Shown piece after piece: positions 1 to 6,063 of a stretch of DNA of 32,922 nt (its first letter is position 1; each line of letters starts with the position of its first letter). The notes beneath the pieces were generated by a model. The model was not told the origin of the DNA. It searched no databases and was given only the letters and a program-made list of their open reading frames with translations. The stretch lies in IMG/VR virus record IMGVR_UViG_3300045972_000171, positions 1 to 32,922 of that record. One strand, written 5' to 3'. The DNA is from a virus. The position numbers and the translations under genes were made by a program.

Positions 1-66
1 CCGCGCGCCGCGCGCGCCGTGGTGCGCCCTAGGCGCCTCGAGGGGCGACGCTGCCGCGATTCCCCT
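1..66. repeat. Terminal overlap with window end (circular closure)
   Basis: These 66 bases match the last 66 bases of the window (32857-32922) at 61 positions. Mismatches are at 2, 6, 13, 30 and 43. The gene open at the right end continues in frame from base 66, so this is most simply a circularisation overlap whose left copy contains errors. The T at position 30 creates an in-frame TAG that is absent from the right copy, which suggests the left copy is the damaged one. A short true terminal repeat is the alternative. Confidence 0.8.
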
Positions 67-245
67 ACGGCATCCCGAAGACGCTCTCGACGAGCGACCG
101 CGACGCCATCCACTATTTCAACGACGACGCCTTCAACGCATGGAAGCGCCTCGGCTTCGAGGTCAAGGTTGGCACGGGCACGCCCGCCGTTGATCGTATA
201 GCCCTCGACGGCCGCAACGTGCGAGTCATTGGGCTCGTGCAATGA
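33..245 (+). CDS. Hypothetical protein, C-terminal part of junction-spanning gene
   Basis: This frame continues the gene that starts at 32664 and runs off the right end. Joining 32664-32922 to base 67 onward gives an uninterrupted 145-aa protein that ends at the TGA at 243-245. In the window as given, the frame is blocked by a TAG at 30-32, caused by a base that differs between the two terminal copies. The C-terminal part reads like a small globular domain and includes YFNDDAFNAWKRLGFEV. The family is not recognised. The next gene starts inside the stop codon (ATGA overlap), so it belongs to the early rightward operon. Confidence 0.7.
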   Translation, partial: APRGATLPRFPYGIPKTLSTSDRDAIHYFNDDAFNAWKRLGFEVKVGTGTPAVDRIALDGRNVRVIGLVQ

Positions 246-451
246 GCGGCCGCAAGCGGCCCGAGGCGCGCCCGGGTGACGTCGTCAAGATCGGGCGTAC
301 CGGGCGGCGGCTCTTCGCCGTCATCGCCGTCGTGCGGCCGCCCGCGGGCGCCTCGAAGCGCGAGCGTGGCGTCGTGGCGTATCTTGGCAACGGTCGCCGC
401 GTGAAGCTCTCGCGGCTCATCGTCGTCAAGCCGAAGGGGGGCAAGTCGTGA
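242..451 (+). CDS. Small basic hypothetical protein
   Basis: A 69-aa, strongly basic protein that starts in an ATGA overlap with the preceding stop and ends in a GTGA overlap with the next start. The segment PGDVVKIGRTGRRLFAVIAV followed by GVVAYLGNGRRVKLSRLIVV looks like a small beta-barrel of KOW or SH3 type, with alternating hydrophobic strands and basic turns. That is only a visual impression. It lies in a tightly packed run of early genes typical of actinophage accessory arms. Nucleic-acid binding is plausible from charge alone. No family name can be supported. Confidence 0.7.
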   Translation: MSGRKRPEARPGDVVKIGRTGRRLFAVIAVVRPPAGASKRERGVVAYLGNGRRVKLSRLIVVKPKGGKS

Positions 452-654
452 AGATCAAGCAAGGGCCCGAGCCCGAGACTCTTATCGTGGCTAACCTTTG
501 GGCGAAGCAATTGCTCGAGGGAGACCTCATCCTCGAGGCGCGAGTCGTAGAGACTCGCTATGGGCCGATAAAACGCTTCACTGTAAAGCGGTCGGTCGCC
601 GCCCACGCTGCCGCGGGCTTCGCTTACGCGCTTGATCTAGAGGCGAGCCGATGA
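448..654 (+). CDS. Hypothetical protein
   Basis: A 68-aa protein with a GTG start overlapping the upstream TGA by four bases, which fixes the start. It ends in an ATGA overlap with the next gene. The sequence is mixed alpha/beta without cysteines or membrane segments. The middle reads ILEARVVETRYGPIKRFTVK, a likely beta hairpin. No recognised family. Its place in an unbroken chain of four-base overlaps shows it is translationally coupled and real despite its size. Confidence 0.65.
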   Translation: MKIKQGPEPETLIVANLWAKQLLEGDLILEARVVETRYGPIKRFTVKRSVAAHAAAGFAYALDLEASR

Positions 655-1241
655 GCACGCTCTCGCTGCCGTGGTCAAAGGTCGAGGCCGGTATGCGCGT
701 CGAGCTCGGCGGCCGCACGTGGTCGGTCGACAAGGTCAAGCTCAAGGGCAAGCTCGTCAAGGTAACAGTCACCTCGAGCGTCGGCACTTTTACGCGCGAG
801 CTCAAGGCGAAGGCCGAGGTGACGATCGCCAGGCCCGAGCCGCTACGCGATAAGCGCGGCGCCCAAACGCGGTGGGCAACCGAGAAAGAGCTCGGCGCCG
901 CCGGGCTCGCCAAGGGCGACCCGACTGCCACGAAGCCACCCACGAAGACGAAGGGCGGCTCGCCGTGGGATAAGCCCGCCGGTCAAGCCGAGCGCGTGCT
1001 TGCCGACGGCTTGCGCGCCGTGCTCGTCGGCGAAGCGGCCGACGAGACCAGGGGCTACTACGTGCCGCCCGTCGACCTCACGACGGTCGCCGCTCACATG
1101 ATGCTCTTTCATGGCGGCGACGCTTGGGCCGAGAAGGGCGAGGCCGAGCTCTTGACCATGCACACGATTCAACACGAGCAAGCCAAGACGACCGGGGCGG
1201 CCTTTGCCGTCAATCACTGGCACACGAAAGCGAGACCCTAA
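651..1241 (+). CDS. Hypothetical protein, 196 aa
   Basis: The N-terminal ~65 residues (VEAGMRVELGGRTWSVDKVK and following) look like a small beta-barrel. They are followed by a Lys/Pro/Gly-rich linker at about residues 90-105 and a helical C-terminal domain with several His and Met residues (AAHMMLFHGGDAW, LLTMHTIQHEQAKTTGAAF). The His-rich C-terminus might bind metal, but no standard motif is visible. The start overlaps the previous stop as ATGA. The TAA stop shares one base with the next start (TAATG). Function unknown. Confidence 0.7.
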   Translation: MSTLSLPWSKVEAGMRVELGGRTWSVDKVKLKGKLVKVTVTSSVGTFTRELKAKAEVTIARPEPLRDKRGAQTRWATEKELGAAGLAKGDPTATKPPTKTKGGSPWDKPAGQAERVLADGLRAVLVGEAADETRGYYVPPVDLTTVAAHMMLFHGGDAWAEKGEAELLTMHTIQHEQAKTTGAAFAVNHWHTKARP

Positions 1242-1447
1242 TGGATACCGACGAGAAGGGCGAAGAGGTAGAGCCCGGAGTTTGGGCCTATTGCGAGCGC
1301 GACTACGGGCAGCATATTGATTCTGTCTACACGACCGAGCTCGAAGCGTTGCGCGTGCTCAACACCATGGGCGCAATTGGCGAGGTTCGCTTCGTACCTT
1401 TCGGCCTCACGCTCACTCAACTAGACGCCCGCGAGGCCGCCAAGTGA
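1241..1447 (+). CDS. Conserved small actinophage-type hypothetical protein
   Basis: A 68-aa protein starting at the ATG inside TAATG, preferred over an upstream in-frame start at 1124 that would lie deep within the preceding gene. The sequence GVWAYCERDYGQHIDSVYTTELEALRVLN and the downstream VRFVPFG resemble a short protein common in actinobacteriophage early regions, in which an aromatic/Cys N-terminus precedes a TELEALR helix and a hydrophobic end. Its molecular function is not known to me. The recognition is by eye, not by search. Confidence 0.7.
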   Translation: MDTDEKGEEVEPGVWAYCERDYGQHIDSVYTTELEALRVLNTMGAIGEVRFVPFGLTLTQLDAREAAK

Positions 1448-1689
1448 GCGTCGCCGACGAGCTCTCGCGCCGTGGTGAGCTCGAGCTCATTGGGCAGCGC
1501 GGCGAGCGCCGTGTGCCGTGGAGCGCGCTCATCGCGGCCGACCCGCTCGAGGTCGAGCTCTTCCAATCGGCGCTCAAGGCCGCGATGCTCAACAACCCCG
1601 GGCTCGAGGTTCGAGTCGTCGATTCGATACTCACGCGAGAGCTCGTCGTGCAATGGCGGCCGCGCCGAAGCGCCACGCCGGGCGCGTGA
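1444..1689 (+). CDS. Hypothetical protein
   Basis: An 81-aa protein with a GTG start in a GTGA overlap with the upstream stop. It is mostly helical, with an acidic/hydrophobic N-terminal half (DELSRRGELELIGQRGER) and a basic tail. It is the last gene before the 74-base promoter-containing gap at 1690-1763, so it probably ends the transcription unit that starts at 32.2 kb. Read-through is possible because no strong terminator is seen. No family recognised. Confidence 0.6.
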   Translation: MSVADELSRRGELELIGQRGERRVPWSALIAADPLEVELFQSALKAAMLNNPGLEVRVVDSILTRELVVQWRPRRSATPGA

Positions 1690-1690
1690 G

Positions 1691-1720
1691 TTGCATGAGT
1701 CGTTGACGTACCACTAGGCT
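1691..1720 (+). promoter_or_regulatory. Rightward promoter with operator-like element in spacer
   Basis: The -35 is TTGCAT (1691-1696) and the -10 is TAGGCT (1715-1720), with an 18-base spacer. The spacer's last 12 bases, TTGACGTACCAC (1703-1714), abut the -10. The promoter at 32219-32248 has the same boxes, spacing and operator-like element and shares the GAGTCG preceding it. The agreement between two distant intergenic regions is strong evidence for function. TAnnnT -10 boxes fit actinobacterial sigma-A promoters. It should drive the genes from 1764 to 6864. Confidence 0.75.
1703..1714 (+). promoter_or_regulatory. Putative operator, TTGACGTACCAC
   Basis: This 12-bp imperfect palindrome fills the promoter spacer next to the -10. 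It matches the 32231-32242 element at 10 of 12 positions and resembles the near-perfect palindromes at 28058-28069 and 32161-32172. Its placement would block RNA polymerase if bound. The ribbon-helix-helix protein at 31845-32147 is the obvious candidate ligand, by inference. Confidence 0.55.
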
Positions 1721-1728
1721 CTACACGT

Positions 1729-1744
1729 GGCCCCGCATGGGGCC
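1729..1744 (+). promoter_or_regulatory. 5'-terminal mRNA hairpin (GGCCCC-GCAT-GGGGCC)
   Basis: A perfect 6-bp stem with a 4-base loop begins 8 bases after the -10 box, so it would form the extreme 5' end of the transcript. The same stem with a different 5-base loop occurs at the same distance from the other promoter (32257-32273). It is followed by the ribosome site GAAAGG and the spacing TCACCCA before ATG. Likely roles are mRNA stabilisation or leader regulation. Confidence 0.65.
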
Positions 1745-1763
1745 CGCTACGAAAGGTCACCCA

Positions 1764-2024
1764 ATGAACGACTCACGATTCACCGATGAGGCGCTTGCCG
1801 AAGCTGCCGCGCTCATCGAATCCGCTTACAAGGCGAGCGGCCGCCAAACGCTCTCGTGCGATTGCGGCGCCGAAGAGGTCTATATCGACGCCGACGCCGT
1901 CGGCTTCGTGCCCGATGCCGAGCGGGTCGCCAGGATGATCGAGCACGCCCGTTACTCGCACGTTGGGCCTCGCTCAATCATCGCAGTGCTGCCCGCCCAC
2001 CTCGTGCTCGAGGTGACTCGATGA
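1764..2024 (+). CDS. Hypothetical protein with Cys pair, first gene after promoter
   Basis: An 86-aa acidic protein. The ATG at 1764 is chosen because it follows GAAAGG at 1751-1756 with the same seven-base spacer as the gene at 32294. An in-frame ATG at 1737 lies within the leader hairpin and is rejected. The sequence has a CDCG motif near residue 34 and a hydrophobic, His-containing C-terminal half. A single CxC does not make a zinc site by itself. It is the first gene of the 1.76-6.86 kb operon. Function unknown. Confidence 0.7.
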   Translation: MNDSRFTDEALAEAAALIESAYKASGRQTLSCDCGAEEVYIDADAVGFVPDAERVARMIEHARYSHVGPRSIIAVLPAHLVLEVTR

Positions 2025-2185
2025 CGCGCCGCGCTCGCCGCGTGGGCGTCACGACGCTCGTGCGCCAACCCCTTGGCGGCTTTCTCACCTACGGCCGCGT
2101 GGGCCTTGGGCCTCACTCGCGCACCGGGTCGCGCCTCTTGCTCATCGCGCACTACGGCGCCCCGACGATTGTGCGCCTCCCGTGA
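2021..2185 (+). CDS. Small basic hypothetical protein, 54 aa
   Basis: The start is fixed by an ATGA overlap with the preceding stop. The end overlaps the GTG of the next gene (GTGA). The protein is Arg-rich at the N-terminus (MTRRARRVGVTTLVRQ) and Gly-rich in the middle, with a hydrophobic end. A much longer in-frame opening starting at 1856 lies inside the neighbouring gene and is not credible. No family recognised. Confidence 0.6.
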   Translation: MTRRARRVGVTTLVRQPLGGFLTYGRVGLGPHSRTGSRLLLIAHYGAPTIVRLP

Positions 2186-2436
2186 CCGGCGAGCGCCGCG
2201 GCACGTATCGCAAGCCGACGACCGAAGAGGCCGCGGCCTTCGCCGCCGTCGATGCCAAGTGGCACAAGTGGCGGGCCGCCCAAGATCGCCGCGAGCTTCG
2301 CGCGTACTACCTTCGCAACGTCGTGCGCGGCATCGCGGCGGGCGTCGTGATTCTCGTGCTCGCGGCCTTCGCGGGCGCCGTGTGCTGGGCCGTCGCTATG
2401 GTCGGAATCTTCACCCTCTCGCTCTTCACTCGCTAG
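2182..2436 (+). CDS. Small membrane protein
   Basis: An 84-aa protein with a GTG start in a GTGA overlap. The first ~50 residues are charged and helical (EEAAAFAAVDAKWHKWRAAQDRRELR). The C-terminal third, from about residue 52, is one long hydrophobic span (GIAAGVVILVLAAFAGAVCWAVAMVGIFTLSLF), long enough for one or two membrane passes. It is likely a tail-anchored inner-membrane protein of the early operon. Similar small early membrane proteins in actinophages sometimes act in superinfection exclusion, but nothing here shows that. Confidence 0.65.
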   Translation: MTGERRGTYRKPTTEEAAAFAAVDAKWHKWRAAQDRRELRAYYLRNVVRGIAAGVVILVLAAFAGAVCWAVAMVGIFTLSLFTR

Positions 2437-2440
2437 ACAA

Positions 2441-2450
2441 CCCCCGAAAG
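2441..2450 (+). promoter_or_regulatory. Start-associated motif CCCCCGAAAG
   Basis: This motif precedes the exonuclease start at 2462. The same ten bases occur on the minus strand upstream of the scaffold gene (21533-21524) and the zinc-protein gene (27074-27065). A CCCCCGAAG form occurs at 16599-16591 and 7332-7324. The GAAAG part is the ribosome-binding core. The fixed C-run in front is unusual and suggests a phage-specific start-associated sequence. Confidence 0.5.
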
Positions 2451-2461
2451 GATACCCACTC

Positions 2462-4162
2462 ATGGGCAAGAAAGATAAGCACGCCAAGGCCGCCAAGGGC
2501 GGCAAGAAAGAGACCAAGGCGCTCAAGGCCCGCGAGGCCGAGCTCGAGGCGAAGATCGCCGAGAAGGGCAAGGCGAAGGTCAAGGCCCCGAAGAGCAAGC
2601 CCGCCGACGAGACCAAGGCGACGGCCGACTACGACGCGCTCTCGAAAGAACAGCGTAAGGCGTACCATCACAACGCCGCGCCAGGCGAGACCGTTACCGA
2701 GTGGCTTGCCCGGGTCGAAGGCGACGAGTCAGTCGTGAGCGCCGACCCGACCGACGAGGCCGCCAAGCGCGTCGCCGCCAAGCGTGCCCTTCGATTCGCG
2801 GGCGTACCCTTCGAGGGCGACGCCGACCGCAAGACGCTCGAAGCCTCGGTCGACCGCGACAACGACGAGCTCGTCGCCGCCTATAACCTCATCATCGGCA
2901 CGAAGACCGGGCACTTGCTCACGAGTAACGTCGAGCGCGCCGCTCGTGATGCTGAGCTCAAGGCCGACCGGCCGACGCCCGAAGAGGCGCCGACGCGACC
3001 GCGCAAGGCAAAGCCCGACGAGCTCGTCGTCGAGGTCGAGACCGAGCACGGCCGCGAATTCGTCGCGGGGCCCGCCGCCGACACCGAAGACGACGAAGAG
3101 CTCGTCGCCGAGGGTGGCGTCACGGTCGACGAAGAGTTCGCCAAGCCGAGCCAGGCGACGCCCGAGCTCGAAGAGGGCCGCAACGGTTACAAGATCATGG
3201 TGCTCAAGGCCGACGGCACACCCGACCCAAAGACGGTGCGCCAGTACACGCGCGTCACCACGTATATTGACAACCTCGAAGACAAGACGATGCTCGAGAA
3301 GTGGAAGCTTCGCACCTTGCTCGAGGGCGTCGCCGTGACCGAGACCGACCCCGACAACGCCGGGATTGTGGCGGCCATCGCCGACCTAATCCACGTGCGC
3401 GACCTCGCACTCGCTAAGGCTCGCAAGGCCGACCGTAAGGGCAAGCTCGAAGAGGGCGAGCTCGCCGACCTCGAGCAAGCCGCTACCAAGGCTTTCAAAG
3501 ATGCGGCCGACCGTATCGCCTACGACGCGCTCGAGACCGGCGGCGTGCACGCCAAAGCGAATCGAGGCACCGATCTACACGCCCTTTGCGACCTCTACGA
3601 CACCGAAGGCATGGGCGCCGTCAACGCATTGCTCAAGGCCGAGACGATCACGAAGAGCGACCACGCCGACGTCGTGGCCTACGCCGAGGCGATGATCGCC
3701 GCGGGCGTCAAGGTGCTCGAGAGCGAGGTCGTGGTCGTGCATGACGGCCTCAAGCGCGCCGGTCGCCTCGACCGTATCGTGCTCGCCAAGCTGCCCGGCA
3801 TGACTCGCGCCGTTCGCATGGTCGCCGATATCAAGACGGGCCGTGTCGACTACTCAGTCGGCAAGATCGCGCAACAACTCGAGGCATACGCCACAAGCTC
3901 GGGCTACGACCTTGCGACCGGCGAGCGCCGAGACCTCAAGCTTTCGAAGACGGCCGCGCTATTGATTCACTTGCCCGCGGGTAAGGCGAAGGCGAGCATT
4001 TACCCGGTCGACCTCAAGCTCGGCGCGAAGGGCAACAAACTAAGCGCCGAGGTGCGCGCATGGCGCAACGAAGGCAAGGCCGCCATCGACTTTGGTAGCG
4101 ACCTAGCCGCTCCACTCGAGGTCATCGAGCTCGAGGTCACGCCCGGCGACGTCGCCCCATAG
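2462..4162 (+). CDS. Cas4/RecB-family exonuclease with long N-terminal extension
   Basis: A 566-aa protein, probably a phage 5'-3' DNA exonuclease for recombination-dependent replication. The C-terminal half carries PD-(D/E)XK nuclease signatures of the RecB/Cas4 type: RGTDLHALCDLYD near residue 368, GRLDRIV near 433, and ADIKTGR then QQLEAYA near 454-476, in which the Asp, the Lys of DIKTG and the Gln-Tyr motif are catalytic or structural. Before it is TRVTTYIDNLEDKTMLEKWK, typical of actinophage exonucleases. The first ~240 residues are extra: a Lys/Ala-rich tail, then acidic low-complexity sequence with DEEFAKPS, a motif repeated in the next gene. Start supported by CCCCCGAAAGGA. Confidence 0.8.
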   Translation: MGKKDKHAKAAKGGKKETKALKAREAELEAKIAEKGKAKVKAPKSKPADETKATADYDALSKEQRKAYHHNAAPGETVTEWLARVEGDESVVSADPTDEAAKRVAAKRALRFAGVPFEGDADRKTLEASVDRDNDELVAAYNLIIGTKTGHLLTSNVERAARDAELKADRPTPEEAPTRPRKAKPDELVVEVETEHGREFVAGPAADTEDDEELVAEGGVTVDEEFAKPSQATPELEEGRNGYKIMVLKADGTPDPKTVRQYTRVTTYIDNLEDKTMLEKWKLRTLLEGVAVTETDPDNAGIVAAIADLIHVRDLALAKARKADRKGKLEEGELADLEQAATKAFKDAADRIAYDALETGGVHAKANRGTDLHALCDLYDTEGMGAVNALLKAETITKSDHADVVAYAEAMIAAGVKVLESEVVVVHDGLKRAGRLDRIVLAKLPGMTRAVRMVADIKTGRVDYSVGKIAQQLEAYATSSGYDLATGERRDLKLSKTAALLIHLPAGKAKASIYPVDLKLGAKGNKLSAEVRAWRNEGKAAIDFGSDLAAPLEVIELEVTPGDVAP

Positions 4163-4165
4163 ACC

Positions 4166-4207
4166 GGGGCGGCCCGAGAGTTATTGACCTTTCGCTCGCG
4201 CCGCCCC
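4166..4207. repeat. Inverted repeat GGGGCGGC / GCCGCCCC in intergenic gap
   Basis: The arms at 4166-4173 and 4200-4207 are 8-bp perfect complements separated by 26 bases. The following CTCCCCTCTCCCCC tract resembles the one after the late-operon hairpins at 16606, 19721 and 21539. It lies in the 100-base gap between the exonuclease and SSB-like genes. It could be a weak terminator, a processing site or part of a translational leader. The loop is long, so folding is less certain than at the other copies. Confidence 0.4.
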
Positions 4208-4262
4208 TCCCCTCTCCCCCGTAGCCACGGGCGAGCAACCGAATAGAGAAGAGAATCGAACA

Positions 4263-4778
4263 ATGGCTAAAGACAAGACCGGCAAGGCCCCCAAGGCCGA
4301 AGCCGCCCCCGAGAAGACCAAGGCACCCAAGGCAGCGAAGGGCAAGGCCGACGACGAGTTCGCCAAGCCGAGCGAGGCCGAGGGTGGCGGCGACGGTTGG
4401 AATATGACCGAAGAGGCCGAAGGTCGCCTCTTGCTCATCACGCCGTTGCGGCAGATCGAGGCCGAGACGAAAGACTACGGCGCCAAGCCCGTCATCGTCG
4501 CCACGGTCGTCGTCATCGACGAGAAGAAGCCCGCTAAGAGCGAGCTTCACGAAGAGGTTTATATCTGGGGGGGCTACCTTCGCGGGGCGCTTAAGTCGTT
4601 CATCGGCGAGCGCCGCGTGCTCGCGCGCCTCGTGCGCGGCACAAAGAAAGAGCGGGGTAACTACCCTTGGCTCTTCGAAGACGCCGACGACGACGAGGTC
4701 GAGAGCGCTCGCGCGTACCTCGCAACGGTCGACCCCTTTGACGTTCCCGGCGGCAAAGGCAAGAGCAAGAGCAAGTAG
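4263..4778 (+). CDS. Putative single-stranded DNA-binding protein (OB-fold-like)
   Basis: A 171-aa protein just downstream of the exonuclease. Residues ~1-35 are a Lys/Ala/Pro-rich tail. The core at ~40-155 has the strand pattern GRLLLITPLR, AKPVIVATVVVID, EEVYIWGGYLRGALKSFIGERRVLARL and NYPWLF, resembling actinophage proteins annotated as ssDNA-binding or OB-fold. The C-terminus is Gly/Lys/Ser-rich (GGKGKSKSK) rather than the acidic tip of bacterial SSB. The motif DDEFAKPS at about residues 30-37 recurs in the exonuclease, suggesting a shared partner. Function is inferred from fold-like pattern and context. Confidence 0.5.
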   Translation: MAKDKTGKAPKAEAAPEKTKAPKAAKGKADDEFAKPSEAEGGGDGWNMTEEAEGRLLLITPLRQIEAETKDYGAKPVIVATVVVIDEKKPAKSELHEEVYIWGGYLRGALKSFIGERRVLARLVRGTKKERGNYPWLFEDADDDEVESARAYLATVDPFDVPGGKGKSKSK

Positions 4779-4795
4779 CTCGAGCTCATCACACG

Positions 4796-4836
4796 GCGCG
4801 GCCCGGTAGCTAACCCGAATAGCCGCCGGGCCGCGC
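4796..4836 (+). terminator. Strong intergenic hairpin between SSB-like gene and next gene
   Basis: An 11-bp perfect inverted repeat, GCGCGGCCCGG at 4796-4806 and CCGGGCCGCGC at 4826-4836, with a 19-base loop, in the 91-base gap after the SSB-like gene. No U-run follows. In actinobacteria, hairpins without a U-run can still attenuate transcription. It may equally be an RNA-processing or stability element, since the operon appears to continue. Confidence 0.45.
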
Positions 4837-4869
4837 TTCGCTTTCCACCCAACCGAAAGAGAGAGACCA

Positions 4870-5526
4870 ATGCTCGACCTAGACCAAGCCGAGAGCGAGC
4901 TCGAAGCGCTCACGCTCGCAATCCGCCACCGAGGCGACAACCCCGCGACGATCGAGGCGATAAAGGCCGCGGCCTTGCTCGACATCGCCGCAAGCCTTCG
5001 CGTGATGCTCACGCCGATCGAGACTACCGAGCTCGAGGGCGTGCCGCTCGAGGTCACGCCCGAGCTCGTCGCCGTCTTCGAGAACACCTTGCACCCCGAC
5101 CTCGAGGTCGGCAACCTTGAGCGCGAGCACCTAGCGACCGGGCTCGCGGCCGTCTTCGCCAAGCTCGCCGAGGGCGCGCCGGTCATCGAGGTCGACGAGC
5201 CTACCGAGCCCGCGTCGGTCATCATCGGCGTCGGCGATTGGGTCTCGCCGCGCCCTACGCCCAACGGTGCGGCGCAACGCGACTTTATCGCCCAAGTGCT
5301 CGACGTCGAATTGCGCGAAGACGAGCCCGCCGTCAAGGTCGAGGGGCTTGGGTGGCTATGGGCCGACGGGCTCGTCGTCGTCGATGCACCCGAGCCGATC
5401 GCCACCGAAGAGCCGCCGACGCTCGACGAGTTCACTGACTCGCTCGACAGTGACTTTGACGGCACGACGGCGCCCGACGCTTTCGCCGCACTCAAGGGCA
5501 AGGGCAAGAAGGGGGCGAAGCCGTGA
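4870..5526 (+). CDS. Hypothetical acidic protein, 218 aa
   Basis: It follows the ribosome site GAAAGAGAGAGACCA and opens a new block of coupled genes. The protein is acidic. The N-terminal ~100 residues are helical (AIKAAALLDIAASLRVMLTP). A middle segment at about residues 115-175 looks like a small beta domain (GVGDWVSPRPTPNGAAQRDFIAQVLDVEL ... VEGLGWLWADGLVVV). The end is Asp/Ser-rich with a short Lys/Gly tail (KGKGKKGAKP) similar in style to its replication-associated neighbours. Family not recognised. The stop overlaps the next start (GTGA). Confidence 0.65.
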   Translation: MLDLDQAESELEALTLAIRHRGDNPATIEAIKAAALLDIAASLRVMLTPIETTELEGVPLEVTPELVAVFENTLHPDLEVGNLEREHLATGLAAVFAKLAEGAPVIEVDEPTEPASVIIGVGDWVSPRPTPNGAAQRDFIAQVLDVELREDEPAVKVEGLGWLWADGLVVVDAPEPIATEEPPTLDEFTDSLDSDFDGTTAPDAFAALKGKGKKGAKP

Positions 5527-5774
5527 CGAGCTTTGACGTGTACCTCGCGCGCAAGGGGCGCCAGAACGGCGACATGCTCACGGTCGAGGCCGAGACGCCC
5601 GACCTCGCGCTCGTGGCGGCGTACCGTGCGGCCGCGGCCGACGTCGGCATCGAGGGCGACGGCGTTGCCGACTTTGACGTTTTCAAGATCGAAGAGACGC
5701 CCCCGAAGCCGCCCGTCGAGCCCGTTGTCGATATCCCGACCGAGCCGCCCGCCGACCCGGCGAGCGCGATATGA
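5523..5774 (+). CDS. Small hypothetical protein with Pro-rich tail
   Basis: An 83-aa protein with a GTG start fixed by a four-base overlap. Residues 1-55 form a compact alpha/beta unit (FDVYLARKGRQNGDMLTVEA, then a helix DLALVAAYRAAAADVGI, then a strand DFDVFKIEE), a pattern often seen in small phage proteins. The remaining ~28 residues are Pro/Glu-rich and probably disordered. It ends in an ATGA overlap with the membrane protein that follows. Function unknown. Confidence 0.6.
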   Translation: MTSFDVYLARKGRQNGDMLTVEAETPDLALVAAYRAAAADVGIEGDGVADFDVFKIEETPPKPPVEPVVDIPTEPPADPASAI

Positions 5775-6061
5775 CCGACGTTGAGCTCGGCGTTAGCCTC
5801 GGCCTCTTGGTTGTCGCTTGCGCTGGGCTCGCGCTCGCTATCGGTGGCTTCGTGCTTTGGTACGGCGACCGCTACGGCGACCCCGAGCGAGCGACAATCC
5901 GCGCCGAGGTACGCCGCCGCTTACGCGCTATCCGCGAGCGAGTGCGTGAGCAAGAGCTCGTCGACTACATGCCCGCGCACGAGCTCGAGGGCGACGACTT
6001 TACCGTCGAGAGCTACCCGGCAATCGAAGAGACGCCGGGCCCGCGGCCCGAAGAGGTCTAG
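5771..6061 (+). CDS. Single-pass membrane protein
   Basis: A 96-aa protein with one N-terminal transmembrane segment at about residues 6-31 (LGVSLGLLVVACAGLALAIGG and on). A basic, helical cytoplasmic stretch follows (RAEVRRRLRAIRERVREQE), then an acidic tail. Charge distribution suggests the C-terminus is inside. The start is fixed by an ATGA overlap. Phage early membrane proteins of this size can be anchors or exclusion factors. The sequence gives no direct clue. Confidence 0.65.
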   Translation: MTDVELGVSLGLLVVACAGLALAIGGFVLWYGDRYGDPERATIRAEVRRRLRAIRERVREQELVDYMPAHELEGDDFTVESYPAIEETPGPRPEEV

Positions 6062-6063
6062 AC

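Noticed and set aside
2462-4162. CRISPR-adaptation Cas4 protein
   Set aside because: The nuclease motifs are shared by RecB/Cas4 and phage exonucleases. The neighbouring SSB-like and endonuclease VII genes and the absence of cas1/cas2 favour a phage recombination exonuclease.
4795-4869. tRNA or structured regulatory RNA in the gap after the SSB-like gene
   Set aside because: Only one simple 11-bp hairpin is present. No cloverleaf, T-arm consensus or anticodon stem could be drawn. No tRNA was recognised anywhere in the window.
4137-5507. A 456-aa open frame on the minus strand
   Set aside because: It lies antisense to the SSB-like gene and the 218-aa gene, which have ribosome sites and coupled neighbours. 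Its sequence is Ser/Ala-rich low complexity typical of a shadow frame in high-GC DNA.
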